Source of the DNA: Daucus carota subsp. sativus
Lineage: Eukaryota; Streptophyta; Magnoliopsida; Apiales; Apiaceae
Assembly: GCF_001625215.2 (NCBI RefSeq)
Contig: NC_030386.2
Coordinates: forward strand, 22,476,545-22,540,544
DNA length: 64,000 nucleotides
Reading direction: 5' to 3'
Positions 22,080-33,315 of this stretch are shown here, in pieces; within the stretch, counting starts at the first letter, position 1; every line of letters starts with the position of its first letter. Under the pieces are notes generated by a model that saw only the letters and a program-made list of their open reading frames with translations, was not told where the DNA came from and did no database searches. Both the position numbers and the translations under genes were made by a program.

Positions 22080-22215
22080 TGGAGATATGACATGCCAAGT
22101 CTAATAACACCCCATATATATAGTGGTGTCAAAGTATACATATATAGGCGCGTGCTTGTATTGTGATATCCAACTGAAACAGAATCTTGATAACGACTAA
22201 CGGCTGTTCCCGCCG
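22080..22215 (-). promoter_or_regulatory. Core promoter of PAH-like copy 5
   Basis: GACATGCCAAGTCTAATAAC, TATA box CATATATATAG (22113-22123) and CTAACGGCT (22197-22205), in the conserved order. Confidence 0.62.
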
Positions 22216-23406
22216 GGTATAGATATTTTCGTAGGTGTATATTTTATTCTGACGTGGCCTGAATTCTGATTATGAAAAAGTAAATAAGAAATTGGCGAAA
22301 TTATATGTGAATTATTATATTTAAATATATATTAAATTTTTCTAAATTTGTGACATATATAGTATATATATCTAATATAATATTATGTACATAGGGGTCA
22401 CCTCAATTTGAATTTGTTTGATCGAAAATTAACTAATTTATATTCAATAAGAGTTATTTGAATAAAAAATTATCCGAATATGACCGTAGCTTCTATTTTT
22501 CAAGTTGGGTCATGTCAAATTCTAAATGGTGTCTGATTTTACCATCCAAACCCCAACCTACTTCTATATTTTTATTGAATATATTCTATTGTTTGTATAG
22601 ATATTAATCCTTTTGCATAAACCAGAAAAAAGTACTGATAATATATTTACTAGCGTCAAAAGTGATTGATAAATTTGCAGAGACGTTGTTAATGATCAAT
22701 CGGATAATTTAAAATTTATTTGAAATGATTAATCAGATCATGATGATAATTAATTTAGCAATATTATATGTAATTATGTTATATAAATACATATATTTAT
22801 TGTTTTATAAAATTAAAGGCTAACTATTACAAGGGTCAGCAAATTTTAGGAATTATTCATTTATACCTCAAAACACAGTTTTATGTATCATAATTTGATA
22901 CTGTTCTTTTGTTTAAATTTTTCTGAAAACTAAAAATCATTTCAGTTAATCGAATACTTTGGTAATGAAGTCTATCAAGTTAAATTTAAATGATCGTCAT
23001 TAATAGAATCAAATTTGTTGACAAATACACTAACACAAAAGAAAATTATAGCCTTACAACAAGAGATCCCAAGAAAAACAAAGAAGTGTGGAAGAGAATA
23101 TTCAGTATTACTATTACTGCAGTAGTACGTGGTAACCAAAAACATGAGCTTATTATAAAACCCTACATCAGAACAGCCCTAAAACAAAAAACAAGAACAA
23201 AAAAAACTAAGTAACAAATCAACTACATTCACAAACTCGTCCTGGTGCATAATGTGCTACCAGCTGGTACTTGAATCTTGATCTTGGAACTCCAGAAATT
23301 CTCGGAAAAACAAACATCTCAATTAAATCCCCATGCATGCTCTTCTTGCACACCATGCATTTACCCTATTGTAGACCAAGAATCTTGATTAATCTTGACT
23401 CGAAAA
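22216..23406. other. Intergenic between array units 5 and 6
   Basis: AT-rich sequence. Array spacer homology returns from about 22815 (AAAGGCTAACTA) and is clear at 23140-23400 (the conserved PAH-gene 3' flank). No DUF4408/DUF761 relic is found here. Confidence 0.5.
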
Positions 23407-23970
23407 TCAAAATTGTGGAGGAGGGTTCCCAGCGCCTGGATTATTACCATCCCCTCCTCCGTCGTCACGGAAGAGTGAAGTGTGTCGGTTAACTCTTGTT
23501 TCAAGTTCGTTGCGGAAATCAGGAAACTGAAGGAGCACTTGGCAAAGGTGACCACACAACTCAGAGTCAGGCATTCGATCTGCGATGAACATTATCATCG
23601 CATCGGACAAATTCGAATGAGCAGGTGATGGCACGGGGAAGCGTTCGCGATAAAGATCCAAGAATTGAATGCAGTAGCAGATCTTGGCGAGTTTGATTAG
23701 TTTTTTGGTTCGTTCGGCAGCGGGTGTGAGACGCGAGGCTGGTTCGTAGAGCTCTTGCACCGTACCGATGTAGACGTGGGCTAAATCGTGATTTTGGTCC
23801 CCGAACATTTCACGGACCATTTGATTTCGTTGGATAGGAGTGCAGTCGCGGTTGTTATCGAAATATCTTGCCAAATCACGCAATGCCGTGCGCCTGTCTG
23901 GGTCGTTGGCCAGTCTTTCTAAGATGACACGATTGACATACAAGATTACCTCCTGCCTAAAATCATCCAT
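23407..23970 (-). CDS. PAH-like small protein, array copy 6
   Basis: An intronless gene for 187 residues from the ATG at 23970 (MDDFRQEVILYV). Repeat 1 ends MVREMFGDQNHDLAHVYIGTVQELYE; repeat 2 runs from IQFLDLYRERF to FPDFRNELETRVNRHTSLF. The tail is GDGNNPGAGNPPPQF, like copies 3 and 5. It is the outermost copy, with GA/CT leader, TATA box and AACGG element all present. No stop or frameshift is seen, as in the five other copies, which suggests that selection keeps the frame open. Confidence 0.75.
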   Translation of the reverse strand: MDDFRQEVILYVNRVILERLANDPDRRTALRDLARYFDNNRDCTPIQRNQMVREMFGDQNHDLAHVYIGTVQELYEPASRLTPAAERTKKLIKLAKICYCIQFLDLYRERFPVPSPAHSNLSDAMIMFIADRMPDSELCGHLCQVLLQFPDFRNELETRVNRHTSLFRDDGGGDGNNPGAGNPPPQF

Positions 23971-24024
23971 TTTACCCAAGATCAATACTCAAGACTTTGT
24001 AGTTGTCATATGAAGCGGTGAGAT

Positions 24025-24205
24025 TGAGAGAGGGAGAGAGACAGAGAGAGAGAGAGAGAGAGAAGAGAGAAGAGAGGTAGGGAAGGAGAGAGAGATTGGG
24101 GAGAGAGAGAGAGAGAGCGCGATGGATAGAGCGGGGAGAGAGAGCTCGAGAAGAGAGGGAGGGAAGGAGAGAGAGATTGAGGGGGAGAGAGAGAGAGAGG
24201 AATTG
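24025..24205. repeat. GA/CT microsatellite in leader of PAH-like copy 6
   Basis: GA-rich tract with two related halves, each containing GAAGAGAG(G) and GGAAGGAGAGAGAGATTG, so it grew partly by segment duplication. Confidence 0.82.
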
Positions 24206-24264
24206 TAAAGAACAAGATTATACAGACTGTGTAGTATGAAGCGATGAAGAAACAGAGTGTGTAC

Positions 24265-24385
24265 TGTGATAGCAGAGATATGACATGCTAAATCCAATAA
24301 CCCATATATATAATGGTGTGTGTACTGTGATATCCAACTGAAACAGAAATTTTTTTGTAACGAACTAACGGCTACCGGAATGTAT
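24265..24385 (-). promoter_or_regulatory. Core promoter of PAH-like copy 6
   Basis: GACATGCTAAATCCAATAAC, TATA box CATATATATAA (24303-24313) and CTAACGGCT (24365-24373). Confidence 0.6.
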
Positions 24386-27300
24386 ATTTTGTGGGTGTAT
24401 AGTTTATTTTGACGCGGGTCTAATCACACCGCTGTACATGGAACTGGAACTATGGAAATTGTCAAGGTGACTTGATGGGGAATCCAGATATTAATAGTGA
24501 TTTTTTTTTTGAAAAGAGTAAAATAATTTTATTTATTTATTTTTAGTAGAATGTCGGGTAGGATTTTTTTACCTCTTAATGATACAATTCAATTTTGTTT
24601 TAGTGAGGAAAGAATAACTAATAATATTTTTTCCCTAAGTTATTAATAATATATTATTAATGTTTTAATTGTAAAAAAGTATAAATATAAGTCTCCAAAG
24701 GATTATCTAAAATATAAGCATTCATAACTTAGGAAAAAATTTCTGGTGTTTTTTTATTTTCAAAGTATTTGTAATATTTGTTATTTTAGAAATTTGTTTC
24801 CGAGTAAGAATTGTTTTATCCCTGTAAAATAATAAAGTGAGTCGGACACAGAACCTCTTACATAATAAAGTGAGTCATACACATTCACACCAAAGCAAAA
24901 ACATACTAGTCAATAATTATTCTTCATCCAATCGAATTGAGCAAGTAACACAAGAGATATTGAAAGATAATTAGACTAATATTATACTTAAACAAATTAA
25001 GTGCCGGGGAGAAGGGAGATGGTGGAGAAGAATTTGAGGCTAGTGTATTTTGAGAGACGGGCTGATCAGTTCAAGCATCTTAACAAGTGTTCGTGTTTAA
25101 CTTTGTACTCAATAATTAACTCAAAAATTACATTCTAGCCCAATGAAAGAAAAACTATACAGACTTCTATGGAAATAAAAATTTAGTTGTAGTCTTCTCC
25201 CAAAAAAAAAATAGTTGGAGACACTACCGCTTAAAATTCTTTTTGGGTTATCATTTTTGAGCTTGGGCTTGGGCTTGGCTAGAGTTGGGCTCCGTAACCC
25301 TGTTTTCATGTAGTATTGAAGATTAAAAGAGAGAGGGTATATGTGAGAAAGTAGTTTAATGATAAAATTTATATATTCTCATGACCGGTTGAATAAGAAA
25401 AAATTTGAAGAGATTTAGCATCTTATTAATTAAGTATTATTCTTATAAATTGATTTATTGACATTTAATTTTTAACATGTCAATGTATTTAAAAAATTCA
25501 AAAATAGAATGAAAATGGATAAGTCCGAAAATATAAAAACATAAAACATGTTACACGTGTCATTATTTGTACAAGTGAATATAACAACAACCATAATAAT
25601 ATTTATATTTGACTACTCTCCAAAATAGTGATGGTAAGTGTCTTTTATAATTACTTTTTACATAGTACTGTCCAAAATGTTCATGTGTAAGATCAGTTCT
25701 CAAATGACCATTCAACACGAATTCATCATATGCATATGCAATGAAAAAAAAATATACACATGTAATGTTGACTCGTCATATTCACGCATGTGGAAAATGT
25801 GTATTATATATATGCATATTTTTGTATTTTTTTTTAAAACTACTTACAAACATGCGGGATGCGTATTTGAGCGGGTAAAACGGATATTTTTTCCGTAGAT
25901 GGTCTCATTTTGGACACTTGATCCTTTGACTCCAGAAAAATAATTATTTTTGATATTTTCTCCACTAGCGAGTTACTAATTCTCATGCGTAGTAAAAATC
26001 TTTTTGTCTTTAATCATAACAGAAAATTTCAGTTGAAAGCGACTCGTCAAATTTAGCAAATAATCAAATTTAAAAAGTCTGGGTACGAATGTTGAAAAAT
26101 ATGCTGATCGGCTATGACCCTAAACTTGGATTTGAGATGGATTTCCTTTCCTTTTCTTTTTCTTTTTACACAAAATAGTTTTTTACAAACCCATGGAGTT
26201 AATCAATATTATATTTCTATATTTCTAGTCAGCTTGTTAAGTCATGAGAACTTATAAAAAAAAAAAAAGAAAACAAAATTAACAGGATTGTTATTATGTT
26301 TTTTTTGAACTTTCGTCCCCTCAGAGAGTCTAAGTTTTTTATCTGCAAAATAGATCTCAGGCCACACAGTAAATTATATTAGAGTATAGATAGCATGTCA
26401 AGTTAATTGTTCTTCCTGGATAAGGGATCACATTATATTCTTAACAGGCCTTTCGGCTTATAATTTGTTTTAAGTCCTTCGAGATTTTGGAATATCTCTT
26501 GAGCACTGTTTATATCCTTATTCCTTGTATCTAATCCGCAGTTCGTCCTATCTTGTGTTGAAACCACTCTAATTAATATTTGTATGAAAAATGTGGGAAG
26601 AACCTGTAAAAGTTCTCAAACTTATTGGAAAAATCAGTTGTCAATTTATTATTAATTCATATTGTATATATGCATGAACATGTACATAATATATTAAAAT
26701 TTTAAATTTCATTATGATAATTATATATTCATATTTCAAATCAATTAATAAAAAATTCTTAATTAATAATCGTTCACACATGCACAGATTAAAATGTATT
26801 CAAAACTTGAAAATTTGAAGGTACGAAGCTATCCCTCTTATTAATTTAAGCTTATTTTCAACTGTTTGACACATATTTTAAAGTGCATGTAAAATATAGG
26901 TTCACGATTTTTTCTAAAAATTTTCTTTTATTATATAAATATATAGATATTAAAATTTTATTCGCAAGGAATACAAGATAGGTTTTGGTAATTAACAATA
27001 CAATGTCATGTCGAATTTGATTGATTTCCAGCTGAGATTATTAAAAATATATAACTAAAATATCACAGGGGATACCGATTTACAACTTTAAGCATGTTCT
27101 TTTGATGATAAATTCGGAACAACGACAAATACATGAAGTCCATTTTTGCCGTTCATTTGACATCAACAGCGTGATGCTCCAGTTGGTTTTTATAGATAGG
27201 GCAGGACTCTGGAGTAATAAACAAGAAAAAAAGAGTCGATGATATCATTGGAAACATAGATAGGAGTAACAATGAGTAGTATACAGCTCTATCAAAAGAG

Positions 27301-29460
27301 ACAACCAAGAATTTGATTACATACGCATATTAATAAATAGATAAATAAATAAAATAGACATGAGGTTACGGCAGGTATGAAAACAACTCATATTTCCTTG
27401 CAATATCATCACTTGGATCAACCCATATCCTGCCAACATTTTTTTGAGTCAGGATACAGAGTTTCCGCTATCCCAATGTTTCGAGTGGGGTAGGTACAAA
27501 TTGGTTTTGTTAATTTATTTTTCAGAAATAAATCTGAAATTAATATGTTAAATATAGTTATTTGACTTATCTATATCTTTTTTTTATTTTAATATTTAAT
27601 AGAGCTTAATATCTTTTATGAAATAAACTTTAGTTTTGTAAAAATAGACGAGCCAAACATGTTTTATTATTATATATTGACATTTATAGGTATCATCAAG
27701 CTTCTGCTAAAATATTCGGAATTTGATATTTATTTAAATTTATAGTCATATTCCAAATGAAAAGAATATTATCCATATTTAAATATAATATCCTTAATAT
27801 ACATATATATAAATTTATTTAATAATATTTGAATCTAAATAAAAAATTATAAATATATATATATGATATATATAATGTGATATATTATAATAAACTTTTG
27901 ATAAACGTATTTGTTCATTTATGTTTTCTAGAAATATAAGTGTAAGCATTTTTAATATATTAACTTCTATACAAAATATACATTCTATGATTATATCTAA
28001 CCTCTGGTTTTTTAAAATTAGTGATCAAATTATTTAACTGCAACTGAAAAATACATATGACGAATTTAGATACTAGTTTACATACTAAATATGTTTAAAT
28101 TTATATAAACTAAAATCCATGTATAATAGGAAATCAACAAATATACTGTTTTTTTAAGTTTGTTTGTAATTTTATTATTTTTTAAAAATAATTACAAATA
28201 TATTGTTCAATCTGGTGGAACTCAGTATTTATGTAAAGCTATATATTTCAACCTTAGGCCAACTATAATTATTTAAAACGAAGTTTCAGGAGTGTCAATA
28301 ACACTTTTGAACGACTGATGTCGATTCTTTTCTAAGAACTTATTTTAACAACTCGACTGATTATATAATTAATTATGTCGTTTGATCTCTGCGGTCTTCA
28401 TAAATCGAAGAGCAGAACAATGCAAAGATATATATTTTAAACCAATTTACTTACAATGAAGTTTTGGAAGTGCTAAACCTTTTGGCGATTGCTTTGCCGA
28501 TTCTTTTCAAGATATCTATTCCGACGATTTTGTATAATTAGTGATATTATTGCATCTTTGTTGTCATCATCAATCGAAGAACAAAAGCAATCAGCGATGG
28601 ATATACAATAAATTGATATAGGATTGATTTTATAATATTTGTACTGACATTGCACGGGCACTTATTTGCCGATGTTTGCAAATACTCGCAACTTATTATG
28701 CAATTAAATTAATTTTTGACAATTTTTTTTGAAATTGCATTTGTGTTGGATATATGATTACTACCAGTTTGTATATATGACTACAGATGCAATTACCGTA
28801 TTTTTACAAAAAAATATTTAGGAAAAGTGATTATTTTGCATTTCTATTTGAAAGATAATATTTTTACAATTTTTCTAAAGATTTACGGTATTTGTAAAAT
28901 ACTTTGTAGAATTAGATATTTAAAAAGAAAACTCTATATAAAATATATTTTTACATTTCATTTTAGATCTTCATGAAACCCTCGATGTATATACAAAAAA
29001 TCATAATAATATTCAAAATATATACTCACCAAATAATATTCTCCTAGAATTAGGTTCAAGAAATGTGTTAAAAAAACTCAACATAATCATGCAACAAACG
29101 AAAAAGGAGAAAGAAACAAGATTTTAAAGAGAAAGAGAAGTGGACAAGACTTGTATGTATAGTTGGTGAAGACCTACAAGAATCCAAAACCAATAAGTAG
29201 ATTACAAATATTACCAAGTCGCTTACAGCTGTCTCCTTGCCATCTCCAGCTAATCAAAAACATTCCTTTTACTTTCTTGAATCTATACATACATATACAT
29301 ACATACAACATTGTATCTCTATCTATCTATCTATACTTACAACTAACTGTTTGACAGAGATGCCAAATTGCTGGCAATCTTTTAGTGTGTGTACGTGCAC
29401 ACAGCTCATCTCCCTCCAGCCTGTCTCTCTTCTTTAACCTTCTCTTCTCTCCTCTAATAT
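24386..29460. other. AT-rich intergenic region
   Basis: About 5 kb with no gene I can support. Open frames are short and show no domain. A diverged direct repeat lies near 28260-28620. The last part (29100-29460) is probably promoter of the next gene, with a TATCTATC run at about 29318. Confidence 0.5.
28260..28620. repeat. Diverged two-copy tandem duplication, about 180 bp unit
   Basis: The two halves share, in order, GAAGTTT(C/T)(A/G)GGAGTG-like text, CGATTCTTTTC(T/A)A, CTTCATAAATCGAAGA or CATCATCAATCGAAGA, and an ATATA(C/T)A end. They have diverged considerably. Confidence 0.45.
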
Positions 29461-29533
29461 ATATATTTATAACATTTTGTTGTTGTTACTATTTCTTCAA
29501 GTTTGAATCTTTTCTGTGTGCAAAAGGGCTGCA

Positions 29534-31237
29534 ATGGATCCCTGTCCTTTTGTGAGGATTGTGGTGAAGAATCTTGCTCTGAAGTTTGGAGTCTTGAAAT
29601 CAGATACTTTTTGCTATTGCAAGATCAAGTTGAGGGATTTTGCTACACAGACCTCCAAGATTTGTGTTGTTCTGCAAGAAAACCAGCAGATTGATGACCA
29701 GATTCATGCTTCTTTCAACTTGAAAAAGTCAGACTTTGAGAAATTGATGGAGAAATCAGGGGTTTCCAAGAGACCCTTTTGTGTTAAGGTTGAGATTTTT
29801 GCTGGGAAAGGTGAAATTTCATGTGGGTTTGGAGGGGGGAAGAAGATAGGGAGTGTTTCTTTGGATTTGAAGAGTGTGGAGAACAGGGTTTGTGTGATTC
29901 AGAATGGGTGGGTAGAGATTGGGAATGGGGTCAAGTTGAATTTGAATGTGAGGATTGAGCCTGACCCCAGATTTGTGTTTCAGTTTGATGGTGAGCCTGA
30001 GTGCAGTCCTCAGGTTTTTCAGGTCAATGGGAATGTTAGGCAAGCTGTTTTTACTTGTGAATTTGGTTTCAGAAATTCGGGCGGTGAGCGCAATTTGAGA
30101 ACAAGGTTAGTTCTTTGCATTCTTGAATTTGGTATTATTGTTTGATTAATTATACATGTCTCTGTGAAGTTTTTGCATTTTTGTTTGAATTTTAGATTGC
30201 TACTGACTTCATAAGTATGTTTGCTAAGATAGGATAGTTTGGGGACTGATTGTTAAATTGAAGATCCGGTTAGTTTTTGTTGATTACAGTAATTGTTGTT
30301 GAGCTTAATAGTAGAAGTTGTGTTGCTAATTTAGTACAAGTAAGAATTTTAAGAGATCTCTAGAAAGTTGACATATAGAAATTAGAATGCAGCTGTTTAT
30401 TGAAACAGATCGTTTTGGTGATCAAGGATTCTTGTATATTGGTAGAAATAGGAAGAGAATCATCTGTAATTAGTTTTGTTTTGAATATTATTAGGAATGC
30501 AATTTGGATTGTTGTCTAATCTGAATATTATCTTATTGTTCAACAGATCTATAGAATCAGAATCCAACAAGTCGAGAAGCTGTTTAACATCACTGCGCAG
30601 TGATAAAGAAATACACCCAAAAGAGCGAAAAGGATGGTCAATTACAATCCATGACCTATCAGGATCACCTGTCGCTTGTGCATCAATGGTGACACCATTT
30701 GTCCCTTCCAGTGGAACTAACCGTGTCTGCCGTTCAAATCCAGGCGCCTGGCTCATTCTTACGCCTGGCCAGGCAACCTGGAAGCCATGGGGCCGTCTTG
30801 AGGCATGGCTCGAAAAGGGTGACCATCTCGGTTACAAGTTTGAGCACTTTCCTGATGGCGGTATTGATGCCATCACTCTCACCAATTCCAAGCTGAGTAC
30901 AAAAAACGGTGGGAAATTCATAATTGACAACAGTACCGGTCCCTCTCCAATGAGCACTCCAAGCAGCAGCTTTGATTCCGGGTCCATATCCAGTTCAGAT
31001 GTCGGGTCAGGGTCATGGGCACACTTATTATATCGAGGGTTTGTGATGTCATCAACCGTAATGGGTGGTGGAAAGTGCAGCAAGCCAGAAGTGGAGATCA
31101 GTACACACCATGTATCGTGCACGGAAGATGCAGCTGCTTTTGTTGCTTTAGCAGCTGCAATGGATCTAAGCATGGACGCGTGCAGATCGTTCTCAAGTAA
31201 ACTACGAAAGGAGTTAAGGCAACCGGGTCACGAGTAA
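29534..31237 (+). CDS. DUF1005 protein, two exons
   Basis: Exons 29534-30105 and 30547-31237 are joined by a GT-AG intron of 441 bases (AACAAG|GTTAGT ... CAACAG|ATC), giving 420 residues. The ATG at 29534 begins MDPCPFVRIVVKNLALKF, the hallmark start of plant DUF1005 proteins. Other family features are the Cys-rich KIKLRDFATQT part, the GWSITIHDLSGSPVACASMVTPFVPS core, NPGAWLILTP with the Trp-rich WKPWGRLEAWLE, and the end CTEDAAAFVALAAAMDLSMDACR. Length fits the family. The molecular role is not established; no signal peptide or membrane span is seen. It converges on the gene at 33.3 kb. Frame and splice sites are clean. Confidence 0.92.
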
Positions 31238-33315
31238 TCGACTTCCTCATTCTTGTTTTGATCATAGTTAGGCATTCTAGTCCAGATTTTCTTGATTTGT
31301 TAATTAAGTAGCATAAGTTTTTGGCTTGCTAAAATTTTCTTCGCAGAGTGTACAGTCATTTGACAAGAAGGATTTTGTTCTGAGTGAAATCTACATTTTC
31401 ATTCATCTGAGTTTGTATATAGTACAGCATTGTCTAAAGTTAAAAATTACTAGTGGTTTCTTGAGAAGGATGATCTGTGTTTTGGAATCCTATGACAGTC
31501 CAGTGTATTGAAAGTGATGTAGTTGGTTTTGTAGGTTGGAACACCCTGGATACCAGGTGCCTGAGATCCAGCTACTATACTTATTATTCACAACTCACAG
31601 GTCACAAGTCATTAAACAAGTACAATAACTTACATGTTGAACACTTTATTTTAAACATTGGCATGGATATGGATGCCTGTGTATAAATTTTAAAACCACT
31701 GGCTGAGCGTGGGAGGGGGCCCTTATTTTATGTATCTTTCAGTTATTCTCCAGGTGGGTCTCAATGTCTCGTACTCTTCTTCATAGTTGTGATCCATAGA
31801 AAATTACAATTTGACAGCAGGAATTATGTGGAGAGTTGACATAATTATTTGTTTTTGTCAATTGAGGATAACGTTATGTTTAATCACATCACTGAACAAA
31901 GTTTTATCACTTGACAATTGGTTGAAATTGAAATGTTATTATTTTCCTAGATATGACTAATAACAGAAATTTAAATATTATTGCTAAAAATGTCCCTGTT
32001 GGAATGAATAGTTGCCCTGTTGTAATTAAACCAGAGGGAGAGAAGAGTGTTGGTATTATTTTATTATTTTTATGTATATGTATTTGAGTTTTGAAGTTGT
32101 ATTTAAGTCCGAGGTTCACTTTTCTGACAAATACATGTTATAACATACCGAATCGAGATTTAATGCAGCACAGTTCGATGAATCGAGATTTAATGCAACA
32201 CAGTTCGATATCTTAAGACCCTTCTCAGGGGACCTAGAGCCGTTAAGGGAATTTTAGGGATACTAGTCTAACTAACCAGATTATTCTTGTATATTATTAA
32301 TTTACTTAATTCTTTGGAAATATTGATTATAAATATAATTGTTCTTGTAAATAAGTACCCATATAAGTTACTAAAGGTTGTGACGAGTATCAGGTTCCCA
32401 CCAGAGCTGCTCTTAAAAAGACAGCACTGATGATTAACATATTCATATATCCCATTTATAAGCCTCATTTGATCTTGCCTCAAATATACAAACTTTTATG
32501 TTCTCAATTAATTTGCAGACGCAAAAGAGTCAAAGACTACTACTATTACAATAGGCTTGCATATAATTCAGTAGTTACGTAAAAGTTTAACATATTTCAT
32601 AAAATACTACTCCCTCCGTCCCTATTTATCTGTCCACTTTGGAAGTAAGAATTTGTCCCTATTTATCTGTCCATTTATACTTTCAAAACTAATTTAATGA
32701 TAGTTTTTCAAATATATCTCCATAATTTCAATTTTCAAGGCTTGACTTATTTAAAACTTGGTTGAATTCATGTTTTCAAGACATAAAGTAGGGGTATTCC
32801 ACCATTTTCAAGATATTAATTACAGGTATTTAATGAAAAAGTTCATACAATCAATTATTCCTTGGTATGTGTTTTTTTCTCTAAAATGGACAGATAAAAA
32901 GGGACGGAGGGAGTACATGATTGCAGAAGATGATCAAAAGGCTATTTAAGTGTCCACAAATGCAAACTTCAAACTTCAGTTCTTATCACCAAGTGGATGC
33001 AAATTAATGTTCTATTTCTGACTGAAAGCTGTCACAACTCACAAGGAGTGTAATGGAAGCCCATACAGAGTTTACTCGCTTCCACCGTCTCCCCATTGGA
33101 CATTTGCACCAGAAACAGAATAGAGGAACATCTATAATTTAAGATAGTTCATTATATTTTATATGAACGTAACCTATTGTTAGAACAGTAGTCATCAATA
33201 CACAAAGACAATTTATGTGGTAACTTTAAAATCCCATTTTGTGCAGTAAAGCTAATAGAAAAACTACATCTTACACATCTTTAAAGCACCTAAAAAGACA
33301 TGACGACGAGGTCTA
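31238..33315. other. Intergenic with one Stowaway MITE
   Basis: 3' flanks of two convergent genes. A Stowaway element occupies 32610-32913. Open frames here are short and featureless. Confidence 0.5.
32610..32913. mobile_element. Stowaway-type MITE
   Basis: CTCCCTCCGTCCC on the left and GGGACGGAGGGAG on the right form perfect 13 bp inverted ends, flanked by TA on both sides. 304 bp, non-coding. The ends extend as ATTTATCTGTCCA and TGGACAGATAAA. Confidence 0.93.

Noticed and set aside
29819..30043. - strand frame in DUF1005 exon 1 and - strand frames in exon 2
   Set aside because: Antisense of a well-recognised conserved gene.
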